DNA of 64,000 bases from Hyphomicrobium nitrativorans NL23 (lineage in GTDB: Bacteria; Pseudomonadota; Alphaproteobacteria; Rhizobiales; Hyphomicrobiaceae): contig NC_022997.1 of NCBI RefSeq assembly GCF_000503895.1, positions 1,508,501-1,572,500 of the forward strand, given 5' to 3'. A model generated the notes under the pieces. The model did no database searches, was not told where the DNA came from, and saw nothing but the letters and a program-made list of their open reading frames with translations. Position numbers and translations under genes: made by a program. Positions 1-9,159 of this stretch are shown here, in pieces; within the stretch, counting starts at the first letter, position 1, and each line of letters opens with the position of its first letter.

Positions 1-875
1 GCCAGGCCCGCGAGGGCATCGGCCGTGAGGCGTCCCAGCGGCGCGCCAAGGCCGACGGCTGCGATCCGCTGGCGGATTTGTATCGCACCGACGCGGGCTG
101 TGGCGGTGCCGTTGGGCAGCGGCGTTCGATCTGGCGGCAAACCTTCGTCGATCACGGCGTTTTGCAGGGCGGAGAGGGCTTTTGGGTCGAGGTCGCGCAT
201 CCGTGCGCGCGGTGAGGGCTTGTGCGCGCGCAAGAACGCTTCGGCCAAGCTAGCAGCGCTGTGAGCGGCGCGGTTCGGATCGAGCTGTCGCATCCATTGC
301 GTGCCGCTCGGGGTGTCGAGACCGAGCGCGATTTGCGGCTGCGTTTCCGCGTGGATTGCGCGCAACCGGATGTCGGCGCGTTCGTTGTCCAGGGGAAGTG
401 CCCCGCCGCCGTCCACCGCAAATCCGAATTTGCCAGGGAGCGCCCAAAGGCTGGGTGTTTCTGCGAGCGCCTTTTCGAGGGCGGCAGCGAGCGGGCGGAC
501 GTCGAGGCATTCGGACGGATCTAATCCCGAGAGTGGGCTCACCATGACGTTGCGGACGGATTCCGCTTCGGCGCTCGCGTCTGTGAGGCCGATCTCTGAG
601 AGCGCTTTCCAAACGTCGGCGATGCGGTGTTCGTCGATGCCGCGAAGCTGCAGGTTGGCGCGACGCGTCAGGTCGATCAGGCCGTTGCCATAGTTTCGCG
701 CGATGTCGGCTAGGGCGGTCATTTGCGCCGAGGTGAGCGTTCCGCAGCGCGGGCGAACGCGCACGATCAGGCCATCGCCTGTCAGCATGGGGCGCAGGGC
801 GCCGGGGCACCATCCTTTGACGGTCGCCGGTTCGGCAGCCGTCGTGTCCATCTTCGCTGGCGGATACGCGCTCAC
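1..875 (-). CDS. cobG: Precorrin-3B synthase CobG, 3' end outside window
   Basis: CobG is the O2-using hydroxylase/lactonase that contracts precorrin-3A to precorrin-3B in aerobic cobalamin synthesis. The visible part has the sulfite/nitrite-reductase ferredoxin-like half-domain near its N-terminus and the family segment LIDLTRRANLQLRGI at about residues 50-65. The Fe-S/sirohaem cysteines expected near the C-terminus lie beyond the window. I chose the GTG at 875 because it overlaps the cobN stop as GTGA; an in-frame ATG at 851 is the alternative. It is the last visible gene of the riboswitch-led DUF1636-cobW-cobN-cobG operon. The antisense and shifted-frame ORFs over this stretch have low-complexity Arg/Pro/Ala translations and are shadows. 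Confidence 0.85.
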   Translation of the reverse strand, partial: MSAYPPAKMDTTAAEPATVKGWCPGALRPMLTGDGLIVRVRPRCGTLTSAQMTALADIARNYGNGLIDLTRRANLQLRGIDEHRIADVWKALSEIGLTDASAEAESVRNVMVSPLSGLDPSECLDVRPLAAALEKALAETPSLWALPGKFGFAVDGGGALPLDNERADIRLRAIHAETQPQIALGLDTPSGTQWMRQLDPNRAAHSAASLAEAFLRAHKPSPRARMRDLDPKALSALQNAVIDEGLPPDRTPLPNGTATARVGAIQIRQRIAAVGLGAPLGRLTADALAGL

Positions 876-3800
876 GGCGCGGCCTCGGCATTCGAGCGTT
901 GGGCCAAGCTTTGTGCGCCGAGCACGTGAGCAAGCTCGGCATGGACGGCGTTGCGGCGCGGTGTCCAGAGCTGTCGACGGATCGCGTCCTCTAGGCGTGC
1001 CGCGATGGCGTGCATGGCGGGTGCGTTGAGTTCGCGCAGAGTGGCGAGGCGTTCTTCGTCCGCGAGGATGCTGTCGTGCACGGCATCGAAAAGCTGGTCT
1101 CCGACGATGCCGGCGGTGGCGGCGAAGGCGTAGAGCGCATCCACGCCTTGCGCGATTTCGGCCACGCCACGGTGGCCATGGCCGATCATGCCGTCGAGCC
1201 AGCGCGGGTTGGTGAGCCGGCCACGAACGATACGGACGATCTCTTGCTCGATGGTGCGTGCACGAGGGGCCTCGGGCTGGCTCGTGTCGAGGTGATAAAG
1301 CGCCGGACTGCGGCCCATCTCGGCGGCGGCAGCGGCGAAACCGCCCGCGAAGTCGGCCACGCCGTCGCCGTCCAAAAGATCGCGCTCGCGGTCGTCCTGC
1401 GGGTGAACGAGCGCGTCGGTGGCTGCGATGCGGTCTTCGAACTCTTCCGGCGCGACGCGCTCGGCGTCGTCTGCGCCGTAAACGTGGGAGGATGCTTCGA
1501 GATAGGCGGTGGCGAGATCGCTGCGTGCGCCCCATGCACCGTCGAGCGCGGCGGACGCAGCGCCCGCGCCATAAGTGCCGGGCTCGCCGCCGAAGATGCG
1601 CGCGAGACTTTCCCCTTTGCGCCGCGCGGCGGCGAGCGGGTTCCAGTCGTCGGGTTCGTCGCGCTCGGCAACGCGGCGCACGGCGAGATCGAAGAGGGCG
1701 ATCTGGGCGGGGAAGATATCGCGGAAGGAGCCGGAGATGCGCATCGTGACGTCAATGCGGGGGCGATCCAGCTTGGCGATGGGCAGAACCTCGATGCCGG
1801 TTACGCGGTTCGAGCCATCGTCCCACTGGGGCCGCACGCCGAGGAATGCGAGGGCCTGCGCGAGGTCGTCGCCGCCGGTGCGCAGGGAGGCGGAGGCCCA
1901 GAGATCGAGCATCAGGGCGCGCGGATAATCGCCGTGGTCCTGGAGATAACGGCGGACGACCTCATCGGCTGCGCGCTGTCCGACGATTGCGGCCGTGCGG
2001 GTCGGCACTGCGCGTGGATCGATGGTCGTGAGGTTGCGGCCTGTGGGAAGAACGTCGCGTCGTCCGCGCGTCGGAGCGCCGGCCGGGCCAGGCGCGACAC
2101 GACGGCCGTCGAGGGCTGCGATCAGGGCCTCACGCTCATAGAGTGCGCAGTCCACGATGGCGGTCTCGACCGTTTCAGATCTGGTCCCCGGCGCAGCGCG
2201 GACAATCGCGGCGGCGAGTGCAGCGCAGGATTCGGGAGACGGCGCGCGGCCGAAGACGTGCAGGTGGTCGCGGATGGCGAGATCCTTGATGTCGCAGAGC
2301 TGGGCGTCGAGCTTGGCGACGGCCTCTCGCGGCGGATCGCTCTTTTCGAGGCCGCAATCCTTGGCGAGGCCTGAGCGCCAGGCTCGATCCAGGATTTCTT
2401 GCTCCAGGATGACGATGCGTCGGCGGTCGACGCCGTCTGCTTCGGCATATTCCTCGATCAGGCCTTCCAGCTCTCCGAGCGGGCCTTCGAGCCCGGCTTC
2501 GCACAGCGGCGGCGTCATGTGGCCGATGGTTACGGCGGAGATGCGCCGTTTGGCCTGCACCGCTTCGCCGGGGTTGTTGACGATGAAGGGATAGACGACC
2601 GGAAGAGGGCCGAGCACGGCTTCGGGGAAGCACGTTTCGGAGAGGGCGAGCGCTTTGCCCGGCAGCCATTCGAGGGTGCCGTGCGTGCCCATGTGGAGAA
2701 GCGCGTCGATGCGCTCCTGCTCGCGCAGCCACGCGTAGAGCGCGACGTAGGCGTGCCGGGGCGGGAGTTCGAGGTCGTGATAGCCCGATTTTCTGTCGCT
2801 TCGCGCGCCGCGATCCGGCTGGAGGGTGACGACAAGATTCCCGTGCCGCGCGCAGGGATGGCGGAAGTGTTCGCCGTCAAACGCCGGATCTTCTTCCGGC
2901 TTCCCCCATGCGGCATCGAGAGCGTCCCTGACGCCGGGCGGCAAGCTGGAAAGGTGGCGGACGTACCAGGCGACCGGAATTTCGATTGCGTCGGATGCCG
3001 AAAGACCGGCGAGCCGCGCGATCAAGTTTCCCGCATCGACGCTGTCCGTGCCTGTCGCATAGCCCGCCGTGGCGAGTGCGGAGACGATTTCCGCGACGCT
3101 CTCGGGGGTGTCGAGACCGCAGGCGTATCCTGTGCGGCCTGCGCGATTGGGATAATCGGAGAGCAGGAGCGCGATCATGCGTTCTTCGCGCGGCTTTCGG
3201 CGCAGCCGTACCCACGCGGCGGCTAAATCGGCTACGTGTGCGACGCGGCCCGCGTCGGGTTCGTGCACGATGCGCGCGTATTCGAGGCCTGGCTCGGCAG
3301 CGAGATCCTTCTTGAAGGAAATGGCGCGCGTAAAGAGGCGGCCGTCGAGCTCCGGGAGCACGACGTTCATCGCGAGATCGCTGGGCGACAGGCCGCGGGA
3401 AGCTTCGTCCCATGCTGTGCGTGGGTGGCCCGCGAGGGCGACTTGCAGCACGGGGCAATCCGCCGCGTCGAGAAGCGTCGTCTCGTCGGTGCGCATGGCG
3501 GAGAAGGCGGTCGCGTTGAGGATGACGTCGGGGCGGGCGCTTACAATGAGGTCCGTCACCGGGTTCGCGACGTCCGCGTCCTTCAAGCTCGTCACGGCGA
3601 CGGCTATCGCGCGGAGGCCGCGCTGCTCAAGTGCATCGCAGAGTGCGGTGATGGGCCGATAGTCGCCGGCGAGGAGGCTTGCCCGATAGAACGTTACGAG
3701 CGCGACGGGTTTCCCCGACAAGCTCTCTACGTTTTCGAGGGCTGTCGGGTTGCCGCTTGCGTCGAGCGCCAGAGCGGCGGGAAGCGCAACGGGCGGATCG

Positions 3801-4300
3801 ACTTCGGTAGACGTGCCGAGCAACTGCGCAGCAAAGAGCAATGCGTTGCGCGCGTTGGCGGGGCCGCCGCTGCGGAAGTAACGCTCGAAGGCGGTCAGCA
3901 CATCGCGCGGAACGGTCGAGATCGCGTCGAGGCGCGCATCGCGGCGGTCGTCGCCCGGCAATGCGATGAAGTGGATGCCGTGCCGCCGTGCCGCTGCTGC
4001 GATCTGCTCGAAGCCATAACGCCAGTAGTCGAGGCCGCCGAGGCCGCGCACGATCACGAGGCGCGCGCCCGCGATCACGCGCTCGATATAGAGATCGACC
4101 GACATCGGGTGGCGAAGCTGCTTGAGGCTTGCGAGACGTAGTGTGGGAAAGAGCGTGGGGCTCTCGCTCCAAACCGAGGCAAGGGCGGAGAGATCGCTGT
4201 CGCTGAACGACAGGACGACGACATCGGCGGGCGTCTGTCCCAGATCGACCGCGCCGTCTATTTCATCCAGCGATCCCGTCTCGACTGCTAGCAGGTGCAT
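872..4300 (-). CDS. cobN: Cobaltochelatase subunit CobN
   Basis: Large subunit of the ATP-dependent CobNST chelatase, which inserts cobalt into hydrogenobyrinate a,c-diamide in the cytoplasm. The 1142-residue protein is at the short end for the family, which includes members of about 1270 residues. It carries the CobN/BchH core around residues 480-600, with the segments HMGTHGTLEWLPGK and YPFIVNNPGEA. The ATPase partners CobS and CobT are not in the window and should lie elsewhere. The gene starts 9 bases after the cobW stop and overlaps cobG by 4 bases, so these three are surely co-transcribed. The whole unit lies downstream of the cobalamin riboswitch near 6.1 kb, so B12 should repress it. 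Confidence 0.95.
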   Translation of the reverse strand: MHLLAVETGSLDEIDGAVDLGQTPADVVVLSFSDSDLSALASVWSESPTLFPTLRLASLKQLRHPMSVDLYIERVIAGARLVIVRGLGGLDYWRYGFEQIAAAARRHGIHFIALPGDDRRDARLDAISTVPRDVLTAFERYFRSGGPANARNALLFAAQLLGTSTEVDPPVALPAALALDASGNPTALENVESLSGKPVALVTFYRASLLAGDYRPITALCDALEQRGLRAIAVAVTSLKDADVANPVTDLIVSARPDVILNATAFSAMRTDETTLLDAADCPVLQVALAGHPRTAWDEASRGLSPSDLAMNVVLPELDGRLFTRAISFKKDLAAEPGLEYARIVHEPDAGRVAHVADLAAAWVRLRRKPREERMIALLLSDYPNRAGRTGYACGLDTPESVAEIVSALATAGYATGTDSVDAGNLIARLAGLSASDAIEIPVAWYVRHLSSLPPGVRDALDAAWGKPEEDPAFDGEHFRHPCARHGNLVVTLQPDRGARSDRKSGYHDLELPPRHAYVALYAWLREQERIDALLHMGTHGTLEWLPGKALALSETCFPEAVLGPLPVVYPFIVNNPGEAVQAKRRISAVTIGHMTPPLCEAGLEGPLGELEGLIEEYAEADGVDRRRIVILEQEILDRAWRSGLAKDCGLEKSDPPREAVAKLDAQLCDIKDLAIRDHLHVFGRAPSPESCAALAAAIVRAAPGTRSETVETAIVDCALYEREALIAALDGRRVAPGPAGAPTRGRRDVLPTGRNLTTIDPRAVPTRTAAIVGQRAADEVVRRYLQDHGDYPRALMLDLWASASLRTGGDDLAQALAFLGVRPQWDDGSNRVTGIEVLPIAKLDRPRIDVTMRISGSFRDIFPAQIALFDLAVRRVAERDEPDDWNPLAAARRKGESLARIFGGEPGTYGAGAASAALDGAWGARSDLATAYLEASSHVYGADDAERVAPEEFEDRIAATDALVHPQDDRERDLLDGDGVADFAGGFAAAAAEMGRSPALYHLDTSQPEAPRARTIEQEIVRIVRGRLTNPRWLDGMIGHGHRGVAEIAQGVDALYAFAATAGIVGDQLFDAVHDSILADEERLATLRELNAPAMHAIAARLEDAIRRQLWTPRRNAVHAELAHVLGAQSLAQRSNAEAAP

Positions 4301-4309
4301 CCGGTCATC

Positions 4310-5347
4310 TTATACGGTCCCGATGGCCTGGGCGATGGCGTCGCGATCCAGTCCTTTCTGGCCGATCACCACGAGCCGGCCCTGGCGCGGTTCCTCAGGG
4401 TGCCAGGGGCGGTCGAACTGGTGCTGCAAGCGCGAGCCGACACCCTGAATGAGGAGGCGCATCGGCTTTCCGTTGATTTCGGCAAAGCCCTTGATGCGCA
4501 GAATGTCGTGCGCGTCGGCCGCGGTGCGGATCCGCTCCAGGAGGCCCTCTGGCGCGTCGAGGGAAGGGATATCGAGGATGAAGGTATCGAAATCGTCGTG
4601 ATCGTGCTCGGCCTCGTTGTCGTGATGAGACGGGCGTGCGGCAAGATCGGTCTCGGCTGCGGCGCCGAGGCCGAGCAGAACCTTGGGGTCGAGCTGACCG
4701 CCGGTCGTCTCGACAACCTTAACGGCGCGCGGCACGGCGGCCTTGATCTCGGCGGCAACCTTTTCGCGCTCGTCGGCGGTCATCAGGTCGGCCTTGTTGA
4801 GAACGATCAGATCGGCGCAGAGCAGTTGATCCTCGAACACTTCTTCGAGCGGATTGTCGTGATCTAGGGAGGTATCCTCCGCGCGCTGGGCTGCGAGCGC
4901 GTCGGGATCGTCCGCGAACCGGCCAGCGGCCACGGCCGCGCCGTCCACCACCGCGATCACACCGTCGACGGTCACGCGCGAGGCGATAGCCGGCCAGTTG
5001 AATGCCTGGACGAGCGGCTTCGGCAGCGCGAGCCCCGAGGTCTCGATCAGGATGTGCTCGGGCGGGTTATCGAGCGCGAGCAAGCCTTCGAGCGCGGGCA
5101 CGAAGTCGTCCGCCACCGTGCAGCAGATGCAGCCGTTCGACAGCTCGACGATGCTTTCCTCGTTGCAGCTTTCGATGCCGCAGCCTTTCAGGATTTCGCC
5201 GTCGATGCCGACATCGCCGAACTCGTTGACGATCACGGCGAGGCGACGTCCCGCGCCGTTTTGGAGAATGTTGCGCACGAGCGTGGTTTTTCCGGCGCCG
5301 AGAAAGCCGGTCACGATGCTGCAGGGAACTTTGGCGACCACGGTCAT
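4310..5347 (-). CDS. cobW: CobW, GTP-dependent metallochaperone of cobalamin synthesis
   Basis: G3E-family GTPase thought to deliver cobalt to the CobNST chelatase. The 345-residue protein has the P-loop GFLGAGKTT at about residues 14-22, the metal-binding CxCC motif in NGCICCTV, the NKAD GTP-specificity motif, a His/Asp-rich linker (HDNEAEHDHDDFD) and a C-terminal CobW_C domain. The open frame continues far upstream to 5833, but that part overlaps the DUF1636 gene in another frame and is low-complexity. The ATG at 5347 overlaps the upstream stop as ATGA and places the P-loop at the usual distance from the N-terminus. Confidence 0.95.
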   Translation of the reverse strand: MTVVAKVPCSIVTGFLGAGKTTLVRNILQNGAGRRLAVIVNEFGDVGIDGEILKGCGIESCNEESIVELSNGCICCTVADDFVPALEGLLALDNPPEHILIETSGLALPKPLVQAFNWPAIASRVTVDGVIAVVDGAAVAAGRFADDPDALAAQRAEDTSLDHDNPLEEVFEDQLLCADLIVLNKADLMTADEREKVAAEIKAAVPRAVKVVETTGGQLDPKVLLGLGAAAETDLAARPSHHDNEAEHDHDDFDTFILDIPSLDAPEGLLERIRTAADAHDILRIKGFAEINGKPMRLLIQGVGSRLQHQFDRPWHPEEPRQGRLVVIGQKGLDRDAIAQAIGTV

Positions 5348-5883
5348 GAATTTTGCTCCGGATGGATGAAGCCGAGGGGCGGAACGCGGGCGATCACGCT
5401 CTTGCGGAACGGTTCCGGCCGTTCCTTCCAGGGGACGATGCCGTCGCTGGATTGCCGGTAGGCGCGCGCGAACGTGACGATGTCGTCGAGATGCACGGCG
5501 GTTTCGAGGTTGCCGACGAGGTATGTCCACTTGTTGCGGCCGGTGAGCGCGATGGTGCTGGGGCGGTTGCAGACGGACAGGCATTGAACGGGTGTGACGT
5601 TGACGTTTTCGTCGGCGGACAGGCGCTCGCTCAGGATTGCGGCGAGGTCGCGTCCGGGCTGGAGGAAGCCATCTCCATCGGGCAGCATCTGGCGGCACGT
5701 GACGCAGACGAAGACGGTGATCGATGCGTCGGACTTGGGTGCGGGCACGAGATTTTGGAGAGAGTTGGAGGTCGCGAACACGCTGCAGTCCTGGCAAGCC
5801 CCCTCGGGGTCCGACGGTTCGGAGCACGTGCATGGCCCGGACTGAGGAAGAAGCGGCGCGCTATCGCCGGACGGTTTGCTCAC
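5344..5883 (-). CDS. DUF1636 metal-binding protein, first gene of the cob operon
   Basis: The 179-residue protein has a C-terminal DUF1636 domain, a thioredoxin-like ferredoxin fold with cysteine pairs in CVTCRQ and QCLSVCNRP that could hold a 2Fe-2S cluster. Its N-terminal 60 residues are Cys/Ser/Pro-rich (CTCSEPS, CQDC) and less conserved. The family is recurrently found beside cobW, and its exact role is unknown; involvement in cobalt handling or a redox step is inference. The start is a GTG at 5883 and no good internal ATG exists. It overlaps cobW by 4 bases and is the first gene behind the cobalamin riboswitch. Confidence 0.85.
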   Translation of the reverse strand: MSKPSGDSAPLLPQSGPCTCSEPSDPEGACQDCSVFATSNSLQNLVPAPKSDASITVFVCVTCRQMLPDGDGFLQPGRDLAAILSERLSADENVNVTPVQCLSVCNRPSTIALTGRNKWTYLVGNLETAVHLDDIVTFARAYRQSSDGIVPWKERPEPFRKSVIARVPPLGFIHPEQNS

Positions 5884-6007
5884 TGAGAACGCCTGCCCCG
5901 CGCGCAGAATGCGGCGCGTTGTTTATCGAACGACGGCAAGTGTGAGGATCGTGTCTTCACGGGCATTCTCCCTGGCCACCCCTCCGGGGCCATGCGAGTG
6001 TCTTACT

Positions 6008-6180
6008 CTGACGGCCGGTCTCCTGGCTCTCGGGTCACCTGCATTCTATCGCCTTCCCGGTTTCCCAGTGGCACGATCGATCGAACGCTCGCCGATTACA
6101 GTTGCGGGGGCAGCTGCGGCTTCGGCCTCGCTCGGCATACCGCATTCCCGTTCAATCCTCTTGCGAGGAACCGTCCCGGG
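6008..6180 (-). promoter_or_regulatory. Cobalamin riboswitch of the DUF1636-cobW-cobN-cobG operon
   Basis: Read on the minus strand, this stretch has the conserved cobalamin-riboswitch blocks in the right order: GGGAA near 6147, GCTGCCCCCGCAACTGTAA near 6097-6115, GTGCCACTGGG near 6064-6074, and the B12 box GCCAGGAGACC near 6017-6027. The edges are approximate. It lies about 125 bases upstream of the DUF1636 start, leaving room for an expression platform, and points away from cobO. Binding of adenosylcobalamin should shut the operon off. Confidence 0.95.
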
Positions 6181-6282
6181 TTTGATAAAGGCTGCCAGAT
6201 CGCTGCGTCAATGGAAATCGGGCGCAAATTTTGGCTTCTCGGCGCGGGGCGCTGGGGCCCATGGATAAGAAAGAGACTTCAT

Positions 6283-6894
6283 ATGGCAGCAGCAGAGAAA
6301 GACGACGCCCGGCACCGGGAGAAAATGGCGAAACGCAAGTCTGCGCAAGACGCCGAGGTTTCCTCCAAAACGGTCGAAAAAGGGCTTCTGATCGTCCACA
6401 CGGGCAAAGGTAAGGGGAAGTCGACTGCGGCGTGGGGCCTCGTGCTGCGCGCATTGGGGCGCGGCAAGCGCATCGGCGTGGTCCAATTCGGCAAAGGCGC
6501 GTGGGAGACGGGTGAGCGAAAAGCGCTCGAAACGTTCGGCGACCGGGTCGTCTGGCATACGCTCGGCGAGGGGTTTACCTGGGAAACGCAAGATCGCGCG
6601 CGCGACGTCGCTGCGGCGGAGAAGGCATGGGCCCAGGCCAAAGCGTTGCTTGCCGATCCTTCGTTCAATCTCATCGTTTTCGACGAACTCAACATTGCGT
6701 TGCGGTACGATCATTTGCCGCTCGCCGATGTGGTCGAGACGCTGCGCAACAAGCGGCCGGATCTCCACGTCGTCGTGACCGGACGGAACGCGAAGCCCGA
6801 GCTGATCGAAGCGGCCGACCTGGTAACGGACATGACGCCCGTGAAGCATCACTTTGCGGCCGGAGTGAAAGCTCAGGAAGGCATCGAGTTCTAG
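6283..6894 (+). CDS. cobO: Cob(I)yrinic acid a,c-diamide adenosyltransferase CobO/BtuR
   Basis: Transfers the adenosyl group of ATP to cob(I)yrinate or cobalamin, giving the adenosylated corrinoid. The 203-residue protein has the family P-loop [14 protein letters not shown] at about residues 40-53, the VVQFGKG segment and the FDELNIAL motif. I chose the ATG at 6283 because an AAGAGA Shine-Dalgarno-like stretch precedes it and the basic N-terminus (KMAKRKSAQ) is typical; the longer open frame upstream runs through the riboswitch region. cobQ follows after 7 bases. The gene diverges from the riboswitch-controlled operon, and no riboswitch is visible on the plus strand. Confidence 0.95.
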   Translation: MAAAEKDDARHREKMAKRKSAQDAEVSSKTVEKGLLIVHTGKGKGKSTAAWGLVLRALGRGKRIGVVQFGKGAWETGERKALETFGDRVVWHTLGEGFTWETQDRARDVAAAEKAWAQAKALLADPSFNLIVFDELNIALRYDHLPLADVVETLRNKRPDLHVVVTGRNAKPELIEAADLVTDMTPVKHHFAAGVKAQEGIEF

Positions 6895-6901
6895 AGCGCC
6901 C

Positions 6902-8353
6902 ATGAAAGCGATCATGTTTCAGGGCACGGGCTCGGATGTGGGCAAGTCGCTCCTGGTCGCGGGGCTTGCGCGTGCGTTCACCAATCGCGGTCTTCGCGTG
7001 CGGCCGTTCAAACCTCAGAACATGTCGAACAATGCGGCCGTAACGGCGGACGGCGGCGAGATCGGGCGCGCGCAGGCGCTCCAGGCCCGCGCGGCCCGTG
7101 CGGTGCCGAGCGTGCATATGAACCCGGTGCTGCTCAAGCCGCAGAGCGAGATCGGTGCGCAGGTCGTCGTGCAGGGGCGCGTGATCGGCAACGCGCCGGC
7201 GCGTGGCTATCACGCGATGAAAGCGCAGTTGATGGAGCGCGTTCTGGAGAGCTTTCATCTGCTGGGAGAAGATGCCGACCTCGTTCTTGTCGAGGGCGCG
7301 GGTTCGGCGTCGGAGGTCAATCTTCGCAGCGGCGATATTGCGAACATGGGGTTTGCAGAAGCAGCCGACGTGCCTGTCGTGCTGATCGGCGACATCGAGC
7401 GCGGGGGCGTGATTGCGAGCCTCGTCGGGACGCGGCATGTGCTGAGCGTTGACGATGCCGCGCGGATCGTCGGCTTCATCGTCAACAAGTTCCGTGGCGA
7501 TCCCGCGCTGTTCGCCGACGGCATGGCGGACCTCGCCGCGCGGACGGGATGGCAGGCGCTGGGGCTTCTTCCCTATTTCGACGCGGCAGCTCGGCTGCCC
7601 GCGGAAGATACCCAGTCGATGACGCACGACGCGGCCACGGGGGGACGTCCTCTCGTCGTTGTGCTGGCGTATCCGAGAATTTCGAACTTCGACGACTTCG
7701 ATCCGTTGCGGCTGGAGCCTGTTGTCGATGCGGTCTTTCTGCATCCGGGTGAGCCCATTCCGGGCACGGCTGCGCTCGTGATTCTGCCGGGCTCGAAGGC
7801 GACGATGGCGGATCTCTCCGCGTTGCGCGCAACAGGCTGGGACATTGACCTTGCGGCGCATGTGCGCCGCGGCGGCCATGTGCTGGGTATCTGCGGCGGC
7901 TATCAGATGCTTGGGCGGAGGATCTCCGATCCTGGCGGCATCGAAGGGGCGCCGGGCGAGGCCAAGGGGCTGGGTCTCCTGGATGTCGAGACCGTTCTCA
8001 CCGGAAACAAGACGCTGACAGAGGTACGAGGCGTGTCGTGTTCGGCAAGCGCTGCGGTCAAGGGCTATGAAATGCACGTCGGGCAAACGACAGGCGTAGG
8101 ATTGGAGCGGCCGATGATCCGTTTTCAGGATGGGCGTGCGGACGGTGCTCGGAGCGCGGACGGGCGTGTTGCGGGGTGTTATCTCCACGGTCTCTTTTCG
8201 AGCGATGCCTATCGCGAAGAAGTGTTGCGCGGTCTCGGCGCGCAAGGGTCGCCGCTCAATTACGAACACGACGTGGATGCCACGCTCGATGCGCTTGCGG
8301 CGCATATCGAAGCGCATATCGATTGCGACCGCCTCCTGGCGCTCGCGCGCTGA
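6902..8353 (+). CDS. cobQ: Cobyric acid synthase CobQ/CbiP
   Basis: Glutamine-dependent amidotransferase that amidates four carboxyl groups of adenosylcobyrinic acid a,c-diamide to give cobyric acid. The 483-residue protein has the N-terminal synthetase domain ([12 protein letters not shown] nucleotide motif, [10 protein letters not shown] signature) and a C-terminal class I glutaminase domain with the nucleophile region [14 protein letters not shown] at about residues 325-338 and the late His in CYLHGLF. It follows cobO by 7 bases as a two-gene unit and ends 23 bases before the convergent btuD. Confidence 0.97.
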   Translation: MKAIMFQGTGSDVGKSLLVAGLARAFTNRGLRVRPFKPQNMSNNAAVTADGGEIGRAQALQARAARAVPSVHMNPVLLKPQSEIGAQVVVQGRVIGNAPARGYHAMKAQLMERVLESFHLLGEDADLVLVEGAGSASEVNLRSGDIANMGFAEAADVPVVLIGDIERGGVIASLVGTRHVLSVDDAARIVGFIVNKFRGDPALFADGMADLAARTGWQALGLLPYFDAAARLPAEDTQSMTHDAATGGRPLVVVLAYPRISNFDDFDPLRLEPVVDAVFLHPGEPIPGTAALVILPGSKATMADLSALRATGWDIDLAAHVRRGGHVLGICGGYQMLGRRISDPGGIEGAPGEAKGLGLLDVETVLTGNKTLTEVRGVSCSASAAVKGYEMHVGQTTGVGLERPMIRFQDGRADGARSADGRVAGCYLHGLFSSDAYREEVLRGLGAQGSPLNYEHDVDATLDALAAHIEAHIDCDRLLALAR

Positions 8354-8376
8354 GAGCCCGCGAACGGCTTTTCGGA

Positions 8377-9159
8377 TTACCGCTGCAGTGGCAACCGTGC
8401 GACCGGCTGCACAAGCAGCCCATCCTCGGTGACGGTGCGGTGGATGCGAACGCCGTAGACCTTCGCGAAATGTTCGTGGGTCAAGACGTCCTCGGGCTTG
8501 CCGTCGGCGGCGATGCTGCCCTTGTCGAGCAGGACGAGACGGCGGCACCACCGCGCGGCAAGCGAAATCTCGTGCAGCGACACGATGATCGTGCGCCCTG
8601 CTGACGACAATGCATCGAGCGTTTCCAGCAGCGCGATTTGATGGCCGGGGTCCAGGGCGGCGACGGGTTCGTCTGCGATCAGGATCGGCGTGGCCTGGGC
8701 CAAGACGCGCGCCATCAGAACGCGCGCGCGCTCGCCGCCTGAGAGCGTCGAGACGATGCGATTGCGGAGGTGTGCGATGTCGGTCAATGCGATGGCGCTT
8801 TCGATCTCCTGGTGATCTTCGGAGCCAAGGCCGGAGAGCGTGGAGAGGTAAGGCGTGCGCCCGAGCGCGACGACGTTTTCGACCGAGAGCGGCCAGGCGA
8901 TTTCGCGATCCTGCGGCAGGTAGCTCGTCAGGCGAGCCAGCGCACGGCGATCGATCTCAGGCAGAGGCTTGCCGTCATAAGAAATGCCGCCTCGCGATGG
9001 CACGAGCCCGAGGATCGCTTTGAGGAACGTGCTTTTCCCCGCGCCGTTGGGGCCGATCAGTCCGATCACGCCGTCCGGTGCGAAGTCGAGCGAGACATCG
9101 CGGACGATCGTCTGGCCGCCGAGATCGACGCTGAGGTTTCGGACGCTGAGACGGGTCAT
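8377..9159 (-). CDS. btuD: BtuD, ATPase of the cobalamin ABC importer
   Basis: Cytoplasmic ATPase of the vitamin B12 importer BtuCDF. The 260-residue protein has Walker A GPNGAGKST, Q-loop at YLPQD, ABC signature LSGGERAR, Walker B ILIADEP and the H-loop at SLHE. The ATG at 9159 overlaps the btuC stop as ATGA, so I took it although the frame stays open further upstream. It ends the btuB-F-C-D cluster. On sequence alone the ATPase could serve ferric siderophores; B12 is assigned from the riboswitch and the cob neighbours. Confidence 0.9.
   Translation of the reverse strand: MTRLSVRNLSVDLGGQTIVRDVSLDFAPDGVIGLIGPNGAGKSTFLKAILGLVPSRGGISYDGKPLPEIDRRALARLTSYLPQDREIAWPLSVENVVALGRTPYLSTLSGLGSEDHQEIESAIALTDIAHLRNRIVSTLSGGERARVLMARVLAQATPILIADEPVAALDPGHQIALLETLDALSSAGRTIIVSLHEISLAARWCRRLVLLDKGSIAADGKPEDVLTHEHFAKVYGVRIHRTVTEDGLLVQPVARLPLQR

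Noticed and set aside
250-942. A 230-codon minus-strand frame at the window start
   Set aside because: It is a frame-shifted shadow of cobG; the correct frame shows the CobG sulfite-reductase-like motif and starts at 875.
1010-2374. A 454-codon plus-strand frame opposite cobN, and similar long antisense frames opposite cobN, btuC, the permease and fabF genes
   Set aside because: They lie fully inside conserved genes on the other strand and show no known domain or plausible start site.
5348-5833. An N-terminal extension of CobW of about 160 residues
   Set aside because: The extension lies in another frame over the DUF1636 gene, is Arg/Pro-rich, and would displace the P-loop from its usual position.
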